Source of the DNA: Actinoplanes sp. SE50/110
GTDB lineage: Bacteria > Actinomycetota > Actinomycetes > Mycobacteriales > Micromonosporaceae
Reading direction: 5' to 3'
Assembly: GCF_900119315.1 (NCBI RefSeq)
Contig: NZ_LT827010.1
Coordinates: forward strand, 2,464,001 to 2,528,000
DNA length: 64,000 nucleotides
Part shown: positions 22,816-31,819 of the stretch, piece by piece
Layout of the letters: every line of letters starts with the position of its first letter
Position numbering within the stretch: position 1 is the stretch's first letter
Translations under genes and position numbers: made by a program
The notes under the pieces: generated by a model
The model's database searches: none
The model's input: only the letters and a program-made list of their open reading frames with translations
Told to the model about the DNA's origin: nothing

Positions 22816-24213
22816 ATGCGCAAATGGTCACCACTGATCGCCGTCTGCCTCGGCACCTTCCTGCTGCTGGTGGACGTCACCATCGTCGTCGTCGCGTTGC
22901 CGTCGATCGCCGGCAAGTTCGGGGCCGACTACGCCGACCTGCAGTGGGTGCTCGACGGCTATGCCCTCGCGCTCGCCGCCCTGCTGCTCGGCGCCGGCTC
23001 GCTCGCCGACCGGTACGGCCGCCGCCGTACGTACCTCATCGGGATCGTGATTTTCGCCGTCTCCTCCCTGCTGTGCGCGGTCGCGCCGAACGAGCAGGCG
23101 CTGATCGCCGCCCGCGTCCTGCAGGGCGCCGGCGGGGCCGCCATGTTCGCCTGCACCGCCGCCCTGCTCAACGTCACCTACCACGGCCACGACCGGGGTG
23201 TCGCCTTCGGCATCTGGGGTGCGGTCAACGGCGCCGCCGCGGCGGCCGGCCCGCTCGCCGGCGGCCTGCTCACCCAGCATTTCGGCTGGCGCTGGGTGTT
23301 CCTGGTCAACCTGCCGGTCTGCCTGGTCGCGGTCTGGTTCACGGTGCGCGGCGTGACCGAGTCGAAGGCGCCCTGGGGCGGCCGGTTCGACCTGCCCGGC
23401 ACGCTCACCTTCACCGTGGCGGCGGCCGCCGTCACGTACGGCCTGATTCGCGCCGGTGACGCCGGCTGGACCGACGGCGTGGCGCTCGGCGCGTTCGGCG
23501 CCGGAGCCGTTGCCCTGGTCGCGTTCATCATCGCCGAGCTGCGCTCCGACCACCCGATGCTGGACCTGGCGCTGTTCCGCCGGGCGCCGTTCGCCGCGTT
23601 GATCCTGGCCGCGTTCCTGACCCAGGCCGCCGCATTCGGCTACCTCCCGTTCGCCACGGTCTGGCTGCAGCAGGTGCTGCACAACGGTCCGGTCGACGCC
23701 GGCCTGGTCGGCGCGCTGCCGATGGCCGCCGCCTCGCTGGTGGTCGGCGCGGCCGCCGGTAAGTTCCTGCAGAAGGTCAGCCCGCGCTGGACGGTCGGCC
23801 TCGGCCTGTTGCTGATCGCGGCCGGTGACCTGCTGCAGGCCCGGCTGGACGCGGGCAGCACCGGCCGGATCCTGATTCCCGGCCTGATCGTGGTCGGCCT
23901 CGGCGTCGGCTGCGTGCTGCCGTCGCTGTCCTCGGCGGTGCTGGCCGAGGTGCCGCGCGAGCGCAGCGGCATGGCCGGCGGGGCGCTGAACACCTTCCGG
24001 CAGCTCGGTTTCGCCCTCGGGGTGGCGGTCTTCGGCACCATCTTCGCCGACCGGATCGGCGCCGCGCACGGCCGACCGGCCGGCTTCGCCGACGGTCTCC
24101 ACCAGACGTTGTACGTCGCGGCCGGCACCGCCCTGGTCGCCGCGGTGGTGGTGCTGGCCGTGGTCCGGCGCCGCGCGGACACGCCCGCCCCGGAGCCGGT
24201 CAAGGTCGGCTGA
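22816..24213 (+). CDS. MFS drug exporter, DHA2 (EmrB/QacA) type
   Basis: A 465-residue transporter with about 14 membrane helices. The first helix carries LVDVTIVVVALP, the DHA2 motif; GSLADRYGRRRTYLIG is MFS motif A in the second loop; and GAVNGAAAAAGPLAGG corresponds to motif C, the antiporter signature. It should export drugs or other hydrophobic compounds by proton exchange. The ATG at 22816 begins the typical N-terminus. It is divergently paired with the AsnC-type regulator. A tiny gene with a strong ribosome binding site follows 100 bases later. Confidence 0.88.
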   Translation: MRKWSPLIAVCLGTFLLLVDVTIVVVALPSIAGKFGADYADLQWVLDGYALALAALLLGAGSLADRYGRRRTYLIGIVIFAVSSLLCAVAPNEQALIAARVLQGAGGAAMFACTAALLNVTYHGHDRGVAFGIWGAVNGAAAAAGPLAGGLLTQHFGWRWVFLVNLPVCLVAVWFTVRGVTESKAPWGGRFDLPGTLTFTVAAAAVTYGLIRAGDAGWTDGVALGAFGAGAVALVAFIIAELRSDHPMLDLALFRRAPFAALILAAFLTQAAAFGYLPFATVWLQQVLHNGPVDAGLVGALPMAAASLVVGAAAGKFLQKVSPRWTVGLGLLLIAAGDLLQARLDAGSTGRILIPGLIVVGLGVGCVLPSLSSAVLAEVPRERSGMAGGALNTFRQLGFALGVAVFGTIFADRIGAAHGRPAGFADGLHQTLYVAAGTALVAAVVVLAVVRRRADTPAPEPVKVG

Positions 24214-24313
24214 CGTCGGGACTTTCGGCCCACCGGGTGGGGTGGTCGGACCCGGGCGCCGGCGCGGCGGACGGAGCAGTGTCGGGGTGACGAGATTGAT
24301 GGAGGAGGAAGCG

Positions 24314-24412
24314 ATGACGACCATCGGCCGCAGCCACGCAGCTCACACCTGGGGTCTGGGCCGCGTCTGGACCCGGTTGCCGCTGGTCCGCAAGCACCGC
24401 TGGCTCATCTGA
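24314..24412 (+). CDS. 32-residue peptide gene with strong ribosome binding site
   Basis: The frame encodes a basic, tryptophan-containing peptide beginning MTTIGRSHAAHTWG and ending LVRKHRWLI. GGAGGAGGAAGCG directly precedes the ATG, one of the strongest ribosome binding sites in the window, and a 13-bp terminator hairpin follows 14 bases after the stop. Together these suggest a real, separately ended transcript. No family was recognised. It could be a secreted or modified peptide precursor, a small regulatory protein or a leader peptide; no modifying enzyme lies beside it. Confidence 0.55.
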   Translation: MTTIGRSHAAHTWGLGRVWTRLPLVRKHRWLI

Positions 24413-24425
24413 ATCCGCCCCGCCG

Positions 24426-24457
24426 CCACCGCCCGGGCCGTTGCGCCCGGGCGGTGG
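24426..24457. terminator. Strong terminator hairpin
   Basis: CCACCGCCCGGGC and GCCCGGGCGGTGG form a perfect 13-bp stem with loop CGTTGC. It ends the small peptide gene from the left and the 978-residue protein gene (stop at 24469) from the right. Confidence 0.85.
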
Positions 24458-24468
24458 CGTCCGAGCGG

Positions 24469-27405
24469 TCAGGCGTGTGGTTTCAGCAGGGTGATCCGGG
24501 CGGCGCCGAGCTCGGTCACGTACAGGTTGCCGGTGGTGACGTCCTCGGTGACGTCCAGCGGCTGACTGAAACCGGTCAGCCCGGTGATGCCCACGGTCCG
24601 GTTCGACAGCGCGCCGGACGCGGCCACGTCGAACGTCTCGATGTCCTGCCCATCCGAGTAGCGGACCACCAGCAGCCTGCCGTCGAGCGCGCCACCGCGG
24701 TATTCGATCGCGCCGTCGGCCGAGGCGTGCAGGCCCGCGTCGTATGTGCCGGCCAGGTCGAAGTTCGGGTCCGGTGCGGTGCCGGCCGGGTAGGCGGCCA
24801 CCTCGAACGGGTCCGCGCCCGCGGTCGGGTTGCCGCCGGCCAGCACCCACTCGCAGCGCACCGGGTTCGGGTGGCCGTAGTACCGGCCGGACTTCACGTC
24901 GAAGACGTAATCGGTCTCCGCGGCCGGCACGTTGGTGAGCGCCGGCACCACCGGCCCGGTGTAGCCGCGCCGCGCGCACGAGGCGGGCAGCGTCGCCGGG
25001 GTGGCCGGGGTGTTGCCGCCGGCCGCCGAGCCGTTGGTGGGCGTGTACAGGTGCCCGTTGCGATGCCACACCAGGTCGAAGGCGTTCCGCACGCCGGTCG
25101 CATACAGGGTCAACGGCGCATTGCCGGCGTACGGGTCGTAGCTCCCACCCTGCTCGGTCTGCACGTTCAGGGGCAGCGTCGCCGGCAACCGCGCCGGGTC
25201 CAGCCGCAGCACGGCCGCGCTGAGCAGGTGCTCCGCCCGGTTGCCCCAGGTGGAGTCGGCGGCGCCCATCGCGTTGTTGGCGCCCTGGGTCAGGTACAGC
25301 GCGCCGTCCGGGCCGAACGCCAGTGAATTCGTCTCGTGATCCTTCACCGAGCGCGGCAGACCGGTCACCACCGGGGTGTAGGTGCCCAGGTCGGCCCCGC
25401 TGAGCCGGCCGATCCGGCCGGACCAGTCCGGGACGTCGAGCGGACCCACGTACTCGTAATTGTCGGTTGTCCAGAGGATCGGCGCGGCCGCCGTGGACGC
25501 CGGGTCGAACGCCATCCCGATGATCGTGCGGGCGGGCGCGCCGGGCAGCCCGAGCGCCGCGGCGTTCGCCCGCACCGAGCCGATGATCAGCGGCGTGCCG
25601 AGCGTGCCGTCCGCGTTGATCGGGAAGCGGTAGACGTTCCCGTCCAGCGTCCCGGCGTACAACCGCCCGTCCGGCCCGGTCAGCACCGAGGTGAACGACG
25701 CCCCGGTGGCCACGCCCACGACCTTGTCGAAGGCCGCCGGTCCGCCCGGGTTTCCGCCGGTGCCGGTGGTGAAGACGATGGAGTACGGCGTGAACGCCGT
25801 CCCGGTCACGTCGGTGACCCCGCCGGTCACGGTGAACCGGTACGCCGTGCCCACCGCCAGCGGCGCGGTCGGCGACAGGTTGATCACGTCCCCGCCGCCG
25901 CTGGTGATCGTGGTGGCCGGCACCGCCGCGCCGTCGCTGAGCCGGGTCAGGGTCACCGTCGAGGCGGTCAGCGAGGCGGCCGCGACACCGCCGTTGGGCA
26001 GCACCAGGTCCTCGACCACGCTGGTGGTGGGGGAGACGCCGGTCGCGCCGTTCGCCGGCGTGCCGGCCCGCACCGCGGGAACGGCCCCGGCGGCCGGCAC
26101 GCTGGCGATGTCGACGTAGTCGAACTTGGTGTTCGTACCCCCGGCCGGGCTCAGCGTCAGCCTCCCGTCGGTGACCCGCACCGTGCGGGTCGCGGCGGCG
26201 AACCTGACCGCGGCGCTCGGCCGGAACCCGGCGATCGCGTTCTGGTCCTCCACATTCGCCCAGTGCACGCTGTCCACCGCGGTGCCCGCGTCACCGACCG
26301 CGACGGTCACCGTGTAGACCCCGGCCGGCACGGCCGCCTCCCAGGCGCCCGGCGTGGCCACCCCCGGCGCGCCGGCCGGAAGCTGGGCGTGCACGAAGGT
26401 GGCCAGCCGCGGATCGCTCTGGCCGGCGGCCGGGTTCCGGTTGCGCCCGTTGCCGGTCAGGTCGACCGGGGTGCCCTCACCCAGATCCACCCAGCCGTAG
26501 CCGCGCGTCGAGGTGTACGCCCCACCGGAGTCCCGCACATATCCGACGGCCGGCGCGGTCGCCGCATCCGAGAAGTCCACCTTGAGGGCGAACGCGGCCG
26601 GGGTCGCGCCGACCGTCGCCGACGAACCGCCGTCGGTGGTCACGTGGTACTCGTAGGCGGTGCCGTCGGTGACCGCGGTGTCCAGATACGACGCCCGGGT
26701 CACCGTCGCCAGCAGCGTGCTCCCGCGGTAGACCCGGTAGCTCGCCGCGTTCCCGCTCCAGGCCAGCGCCACCTGGGCGTCGCCGGGGGTGGCGGTCAGC
26801 CCGGTGGGCGGGTCCGCGGTGACCCGGCTGATCTCCACGTAGTTCAGCTTGGTGTTGACGCCGCCGATCGCGTCCACGGTCAGCCGCCCGTCGCTGACCG
26901 GCACGGTCACCGTCGCCGGCCGGAACTCGGCGGCCGCGGTGGACACGAAACCGCTGATCGCGGTGACGCCCTCGACGCGGACGGTGTGCCGGCTGTCGTA
27001 CGCCGGCTGGTCCCCGGCCGAGACGGTCACCTGGTAGGTGCCGTCCGGCACGGCGTACTCCCAGGCGCCGGCGGTGGCGATGCCGTTGGTGCCGCCGACA
27101 TCGCCGTACTGCAGATGAATGATGGTGTCGAGCCGTTGATCGATTCCCGCACGCGCGCGGTCCCGCGTGTTGCGGGTCAGATCCAGCGGCACGTGGGCGG
27201 TGCTGCTCAGGCTGTCCTGCCGCACCCACCCCTGCGCGCCGTCGAACGCGGCTCCGGTGTCGGCGGTGTACCCGCCCGGCACGGCCGCGGTGGCAGGCTG
27301 AAAGTTGATTTTCGCGACCGGGGTGACCGCGCCCAGCACGGGCACCGGAACCCCACCGACGACGGCCGCCACGGCGACCCCGGCAATCCAGCGACGACGA
27401 TGCAT
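24469..27405 (-). CDS. Secreted malectin-like/sorbosone dehydrogenase-like propeller protein
   Basis: A 978-residue exported protein. After a signal peptide (1 to about 25) come a malectin-like sugar-binding domain (30-195, VAKINFQPATAAVPGGY), an FN3 domain (about 198-275), a second malectin-like domain (280-440, LKVDFSDAATAPAVGY) and an Ig-like domain (455-550, ANGATGVSPTTSV). Residues 560-978 form a six-bladed propeller related to PQQ-dependent sugar dehydrogenases (GPDGRLYAGTLDGNVYRF, AFGPDGALYLTQGA). It probably binds and perhaps oxidises carbohydrates outside the cell. It is divergent from the rhamnose operon, 285 bases apart, so a shared role in plant polysaccharide use is possible but unproven. 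Confidence 0.75.
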   Translation of the reverse strand: MHRRRWIAGVAVAAVVGGVPVPVLGAVTPVAKINFQPATAAVPGGYTADTGAAFDGAQGWVRQDSLSSTAHVPLDLTRNTRDRARAGIDQRLDTIIHLQYGDVGGTNGIATAGAWEYAVPDGTYQVTVSAGDQPAYDSRHTVRVEGVTAISGFVSTAAAEFRPATVTVPVSDGRLTVDAIGGVNTKLNYVEISRVTADPPTGLTATPGDAQVALAWSGNAASYRVYRGSTLLATVTRASYLDTAVTDGTAYEYHVTTDGGSSATVGATPAAFALKVDFSDAATAPAVGYVRDSGGAYTSTRGYGWVDLGEGTPVDLTGNGRNRNPAAGQSDPRLATFVHAQLPAGAPGVATPGAWEAAVPAGVYTVTVAVGDAGTAVDSVHWANVEDQNAIAGFRPSAAVRFAAATRTVRVTDGRLTLSPAGGTNTKFDYVDIASVPAAGAVPAVRAGTPANGATGVSPTTSVVEDLVLPNGGVAAASLTASTVTLTRLSDGAAVPATTITSGGGDVINLSPTAPLAVGTAYRFTVTGGVTDVTGTAFTPYSIVFTTGTGGNPGGPAAFDKVVGVATGASFTSVLTGPDGRLYAGTLDGNVYRFPINADGTLGTPLIIGSVRANAAALGLPGAPARTIIGMAFDPASTAAAPILWTTDNYEYVGPLDVPDWSGRIGRLSGADLGTYTPVVTGLPRSVKDHETNSLAFGPDGALYLTQGANNAMGAADSTWGNRAEHLLSAAVLRLDPARLPATLPLNVQTEQGGSYDPYAGNAPLTLYATGVRNAFDLVWHRNGHLYTPTNGSAAGGNTPATPATLPASCARRGYTGPVVPALTNVPAAETDYVFDVKSGRYYGHPNPVRCEWVLAGGNPTAGADPFEVAAYPAGTAPDPNFDLAGTYDAGLHASADGAIEYRGGALDGRLLVVRYSDGQDIETFDVAASGALSNRTVGITGLTGFSQPLDVTEDVTTGNLYVTELGAARITLLKPHA

Positions 27406-27617
27406 GGCGCTGAACGTCGCACATCGGCGCCGCCGCCCCGCTGTCGGAAATCCGCACCCGGGGCGATGTCAGGAAGAGCGGAAATACCGGAATCAAGGGC
27501 GATCATGGACGGATCGTCCTACCGCGACCATCACGGGTCGGTGCGACGGCGCGCGCCACCTCGACGTTTCGCCTCGCAGCGGTGGACGCCGGCGGTTCGT
27601 CGTGGGGCGCCGTGGTC

Positions 27618-27670
27618 TTGACCGGGCGGTCGAGGCGCGCGTAATCTGACCGCACTCGTGAAACGTTTCA
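27618..27670 (+). promoter_or_regulatory. Rhamnose operon promoter with LacI-type operator
   Basis: TTGACC (27618-27623) and TAATCT (27642-27647) are 18 bases apart. The perfect palindrome TGAAACGTTTCA (27659-27670) begins just behind the predicted start point at about 27654, where a bound repressor would block transcription. The site matches TGAAATGTTTCA near the LacI gene. The gap 27406-27617 holds nothing else recognised. Confidence 0.7.
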
Positions 27671-27690
27671 TAAATCGGTGAGGATCGCTC

Positions 27691-29721
27691 ATGACGAACC
27701 CGGCAGTGGCCGCGCTCATCGCGAGGTCGCACCGCCTCGGTGCGGATCCGCGCACCACCAACTACGCGGGCGGGAACACCTCCGCCAAGGGCGCCGAGGT
27801 GGACCCGGTGACCGGCGAGCCGACCGAGCTGATCTGGGTCAAGGGCTCCGGTGGCGACCTCGGCACCCTCACCGAGCAGGGCCTCGCGGTGCTGCGGCTG
27901 GACCGGCTGCGCGCGCTGCCCGGCGTCTACCCGGGGGTGGAGCGCGAGGACGAGATGGTCGCCGCGTTCGACTACTGCCTGCACGGGCGGGGTGGGGCGG
28001 CGCCCAGCATCGACACCGCGATGCACGCGCTGGTGGACGTGCCGCACGTGGACCACCTGCACCCGGACGCCGGGATCGCGATCGCGACCGCCGCCGACGG
28101 GCCGGCGCTGACCAGGGAGATCTTCGGGGACCGGGTGCGGTGGGTGGACTGGCGCCGGCCCGGGTTCCAGCTGGGTCTGGACATCGCCGCGGTGCAGCGG
28201 GCGCATCCGCGGGCGATCGGGGTGATCCTGGGCGGGCACGGGATCACCGCGTGGGGTGCGACCAGCGACGAGTGCGAGGCCCACGCGCAGGAGATCATCA
28301 GCACCGCCGCCGCATACCTCGAGCGGCACGGCCGCCGCGAGCCGTTCGGCAACGTCCGGACCGCGGCTCTTCCGCGGCAGCGGAGACGTGAGCGGGCCGC
28401 CGAGCTGTTCCCGATCATCCGCGGGCTGGCCTCCACCGACCGCCCGCAGGTCGGCCACTTCACCGACGACGACGTCGTCCTCGACTTCGTCGGCAGCGAG
28501 CGGCTGGCGGAGCTGGCCGCGCTCGGCACCTCCTGCCCGGACCACTTCCTGCGCACCAAGGTCAAGCCGCTGGTCCTGGACACCGCGCCGGACGCGCCGC
28601 TTGCGGCCATCACGCAGCGGCTCACCGAGCTGCGCGAGGGCTACCGGGCCGACTACCGCGCCTACTACGACCGGCACGCCACCGCGGACACTCCGGCGAT
28701 CCGCGGCGCCGACCCGGCGATCGTGCTGGTCCCGGGTGTGGGGATGTTCTCGTTCGGGGCGAACAAGCAGACCGCCCGGGTGGCCGGCGAGTTCTACGTC
28801 AACGCGATCACGGTGATGCGCGGCGCGGAGAGCATCTCCCGGTACGCGCCGATCGACGAGGCGGAGAAGTTCCGGATCGAGTACTGGGCCCTGGAGGAGG
28901 CCAAACTCCAGCGGATGCCGAAGCCGAAACCACTGGCCGCCCGGGCCGCGTTCGTGACCGGCGGCGGCTCCGGGATCGGCCGGGCGATCGCGCTGCGGCT
29001 GGCCGCCGAGGGCGCCTGCGTGGTGATCGCCGACCGGGACGTCACCACCGCGCGGGCCGTGGCGGACGAGATCGGCGGCACCGACGCGGCGATCGCCGTC
29101 GAGGCCGACGTGACCGACGCGGCCGCGGTCGACGCCGCGCTGGACGCGGCGGTGCTCGCCTTCGGCGGGGTCGACCTGGTGGTCAACAACGCCGGTCTGT
29201 CCCTCTCGAAGTCGCTGCTGGAGACCACCGAGCAGGACTGGGACGTGCAGCACGACGTGCTGGCCAAGGGCTCGTTCCTGGTGGCCAGGGCCGCGGCCCG
29301 GGTGCTGATCGCGCAGCGGATGGGCGGCGACATCGTCTACATCTCCAGCAAGAACTCCGTGTTCGCCGGTCCGGACAACGTCGCCTACGGCGCCGCCAAG
29401 GCAGACCAGGCGCATCAGGTGCGGTTGCTGGCGGCCGAGCTCGGCGATCACGGCGTACGCGTCAACGGCGTCAACCCCGACGGTGTCGTCCGTGGCTCGG
29501 GGATCTTCGCGGCCGGCTGGGGTGCGCGGCGCGCCGCCGTCTACGGGGTGCCGCAGGAGCGGCTCGGCGAGTTCTACGCCCAGCGGACCCTGCTCAAGCG
29601 GGAGGTGCTGCCCGAGCACGTGGCCAACGCGGTCTTCGTGCTCACCGCCGGCGAACTGTCGCACACCACCGGACTGCACGTCCCGGTCGACGGCGGCGTC
29701 GCGGCCGCCTTCCTGCGATGA
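27691..29721 (+). CDS. Bifunctional rhamnulose-1-phosphate aldolase/lactaldehyde dehydrogenase
   Basis: A 676-residue fusion. Residues 1 to about 415 are a class II aldolase (NYAGGNTSAKG, and HLHPDAGIAI with metal-binding histidines, later GGHGITAWG). Residues about 430-676 are a short-chain dehydrogenase with VTGGGSGIGRAIA, NNAGLS and YGAAK. Family members cleave L-rhamnulose 1-phosphate to dihydroxyacetone phosphate and L-lactaldehyde and oxidise the latter to L-lactate. TGAGGA lies seven bases before the ATG. It opens a five-gene operon; its stop overlaps the kinase start (ATGA). Confidence 0.88.
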   Translation: MTNPAVAALIARSHRLGADPRTTNYAGGNTSAKGAEVDPVTGEPTELIWVKGSGGDLGTLTEQGLAVLRLDRLRALPGVYPGVEREDEMVAAFDYCLHGRGGAAPSIDTAMHALVDVPHVDHLHPDAGIAIATAADGPALTREIFGDRVRWVDWRRPGFQLGLDIAAVQRAHPRAIGVILGGHGITAWGATSDECEAHAQEIISTAAAYLERHGRREPFGNVRTAALPRQRRRERAAELFPIIRGLASTDRPQVGHFTDDDVVLDFVGSERLAELAALGTSCPDHFLRTKVKPLVLDTAPDAPLAAITQRLTELREGYRADYRAYYDRHATADTPAIRGADPAIVLVPGVGMFSFGANKQTARVAGEFYVNAITVMRGAESISRYAPIDEAEKFRIEYWALEEAKLQRMPKPKPLAARAAFVTGGGSGIGRAIALRLAAEGACVVIADRDVTTARAVADEIGGTDAAIAVEADVTDAAAVDAALDAAVLAFGGVDLVVNNAGLSLSKSLLETTEQDWDVQHDVLAKGSFLVARAAARVLIAQRMGGDIVYISSKNSVFAGPDNVAYGAAKADQAHQVRLLAAELGDHGVRVNGVNPDGVVRGSGIFAAGWGARRAAVYGVPQERLGEFYAQRTLLKREVLPEHVANAVFVLTAGELSHTTGLHVPVDGGVAAAFLR

Positions 29722-31097
29722 GCCACCGGTTCGCAGCCGTCGATCTCGGCGCCGCCAGCGGGCGGGTCGTGGTCGGCACGTTCACCGGCGACGGCCTCGA
29801 CCTGGCGGTGGTGCACCGCTTTCCGAACGAGCCGGTGCGCGCCGGCGGCACCCTGTACTGGGACATCCTGGCGCTCTACCGCGGGGTGCTGGACGGGCTC
29901 GCCCGGGCCGGTCCGGTGGACAGCATCGGGATCGACTCGTGGGCGGTCGACTACGGGCTGCTCGACGTGTCCGGGGCGCTGCTCGGCAACCCGGTGCACT
30001 ACCGGGACGCGCGGACCGACGGGATCGCCGCCCGGGTCCCCGACCTCTATGCCGTGAACGGGCTGCAGACGTTGCCGTTCAACACCGTCTACCAGCTGCT
30101 CGCGGCCGCGGACACCCCGCAGTACGCGACGGCCGCGACCCTGCTGATGATCCCCGACCTGATGGCGTACTGGCTGACCGGGGAGATCGGCGCGGAGTAC
30201 ACCAACGCCTCGACCACGGGGCTGCTCGACGTTCGTACCGGCCGATGGGCCACCTCGTTGATCGCGGACCTGGGGTTGCGGGCGGACCTCCTCCCGCCGA
30301 TCCGTCGCCCCGGCGACGTGATCGGCCGCTTCCGGGGCATTCCGGTGGTCGCGGTCGGCTCGCACGACACGGCGTCGGCGGTGGTCGCGGTTCCCGCCTG
30401 CGGCGGCGATGTCGCGTACGTGTCCAGCGGCACCTGGTCGCTCGTCGGACTCGAACTGGACCGGCCGGTGCTCAGCGCCGCCTCCCGCACGGCGAACTTC
30501 ACCAACGAGGGCGGCGTCGACCGGACCATCCGCTACCTGCGCAACGTGGCCGGACTCTGGCCGCTGCAGGAGTGCATGCGGGGGTGGGGCGCCCCGGAGA
30601 TCACCGGCCTGCTCACCGCCGCCGCCGCGGAACCGCTGCTCGGCGCGGTCGTCGACCTCGACGACCCGATCTTCCTGCCGCCCGGCGACATGGCCGGCCG
30701 GATCCGCCGCGCGGCCGGACTGTCCAACGACGCCTCGCCGGCCCGGATCACCCGGTGCATCCTGGACAGCCTGGCGCTCGCCCAGCGGCGCGCGGTGCGC
30801 CAGGCCGCCGAGCTGGCCGGGGTCACGCCGGGCGTGCTGCACCTGGTCGGCGGCGGCGCCCGCAACGAGCTGCTCTGCCGGCTCACCGCCGACGCCACCG
30901 GCCTTCCCGTGCTGGCCGGGCCGGTCGAGGCGACCGCGCTGGGCAACCTGCTGGTCCAGGCGCGGGCGGCCGGGGTGGTCTCCGGCGGGCTCGATGCGAT
31001 GCGCGCGCTGGTGCGGCAGACTCAACAGATCGTGCGCTACGAACCGCGCGGCGACGACGGCCCGTGGCGGGCCGCCGCCGAGCGGGTGAGGGGGTGA
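29718..31097 (+). CDS. rhaB: L-rhamnulokinase
   Basis: A 459-residue FGGY-family sugar kinase of the RhaB group. FAAVDLGAASGRVVVG is the first phosphate loop, GIDSWAVDYGLLD carries the catalytic-domain signature, NTVYQLLA is typical of rhamnulokinases, and HLVGGGARNELLC the adenosine loop. It phosphorylates L-rhamnulose at position 1, the step before the aldolase. Four-base overlaps on both sides couple it to the fusion enzyme and to lutA. L-rhamnose isomerase, mutarotase and a transporter are not in the window and must be encoded elsewhere. Confidence 0.9.
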   Translation: MSHRFAAVDLGAASGRVVVGTFTGDGLDLAVVHRFPNEPVRAGGTLYWDILALYRGVLDGLARAGPVDSIGIDSWAVDYGLLDVSGALLGNPVHYRDARTDGIAARVPDLYAVNGLQTLPFNTVYQLLAAADTPQYATAATLLMIPDLMAYWLTGEIGAEYTNASTTGLLDVRTGRWATSLIADLGLRADLLPPIRRPGDVIGRFRGIPVVAVGSHDTASAVVAVPACGGDVAYVSSGTWSLVGLELDRPVLSAASRTANFTNEGGVDRTIRYLRNVAGLWPLQECMRGWGAPEITGLLTAAAAEPLLGAVVDLDDPIFLPPGDMAGRIRRAAGLSNDASPARITRCILDSLALAQRRAVRQAAELAGVTPGVLHLVGGGARNELLCRLTADATGLPVLAGPVEATALGNLLVQARAAGVVSGGLDAMRALVRQTQQIVRYEPRGDDGPWRAAAERVRG

Positions 31098-31819
31098 CCG
31101 TGCGGATCGCGCTGTTCGCGACCTGCCTCGCCGACACCCTGTTCCCGGAGGCGGTGAAGGCCACCGTGCGGCTGCTGGAGCGGCTCGGGCACGAGGTGGT
31201 CTTCCCGCCGGAACAGACCTGTTGCGGGCAGATGCATGTCAACACCGGCTACCGGCGCGAGGCGGTCCCGCTGGTGCGCCGTTACGTCCGGACCTTCGCG
31301 GCGTACGACGTGATCGTCGCCCCGTCCGGGTCGTGCGTCGGCTCGATCCGGCATCAGCACCGGCTGGTGGCGGCCGGGGACGCCGGGCTCGCCGCCGCGG
31401 CCGCAGCGGTCGGCGGCCGCACCTACGAGCTGTCCGAGCTGCTGGTGGACGTGCTCGGGGTGGAGGACGTCGGGGCGCACTACCCGCACCGGGTGACCTA
31501 CCACCCGACGTGCCACAGCCTGCGGATGATCCGGGTCGGGGACAAGCCGCTGCGGCTGCTGCGGCACGTCCGCGGACTGGACCTCGTCGAGCTGCCGGCC
31601 GCCGAGCAGTGCTGCGGGTTCGGCGGGACTTTCGCGCTGAAGAACGCGGCCACCTCGGCGGCGATGCTCGCCGACAAGATGAGCGCCATCGCGGCGACCG
31701 GCGCGTCGGTCTGCACGGCCGGGGACTCGTCCTGCCTGATGCACATCGGCGGCGGGCTGCGCCGCGCCTCGTCACCGGTGCGCACCGTGCACCTCGCCGA
31801 AATCCTGGCATCCGCATGA
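31094..31819 (+). CDS. lutA: L-lactate utilization protein LutA
   Basis: A 241-residue iron-sulfur protein with two CCG domains: CCGQMHVNTGYRREA near residue 38 and CCGFGGTFALKN near residue 175, each with a further upstream cysteine. This is the LutA/YkgE pattern; the LutABC complex oxidises L-lactate to pyruvate. The GTG at 31094 overlaps the kinase stop (GTGA). Linkage to the rhamnose genes makes sense because the aldolase-dehydrogenase produces L-lactate. Confidence 0.9.
   Translation: MTVRIALFATCLADTLFPEAVKATVRLLERLGHEVVFPPEQTCCGQMHVNTGYRREAVPLVRRYVRTFAAYDVIVAPSGSCVGSIRHQHRLVAAGDAGLAAAAAAVGGRTYELSELLVDVLGVEDVGAHYPHRVTYHPTCHSLRMIRVGDKPLRLLRHVRGLDLVELPAAEQCCGFGGTFALKNAATSAAMLADKMSAIAATGASVCTAGDSSCLMHIGGGLRRASSPVRTVHLAEILASA

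Noticed and set aside
25336..29679. Long frames antisense to the propeller protein and to the aldolase fusion
   Set aside because: Arg/Gly/His-rich sequences typical of reversed high-GC codons, with no start signals and no domains.
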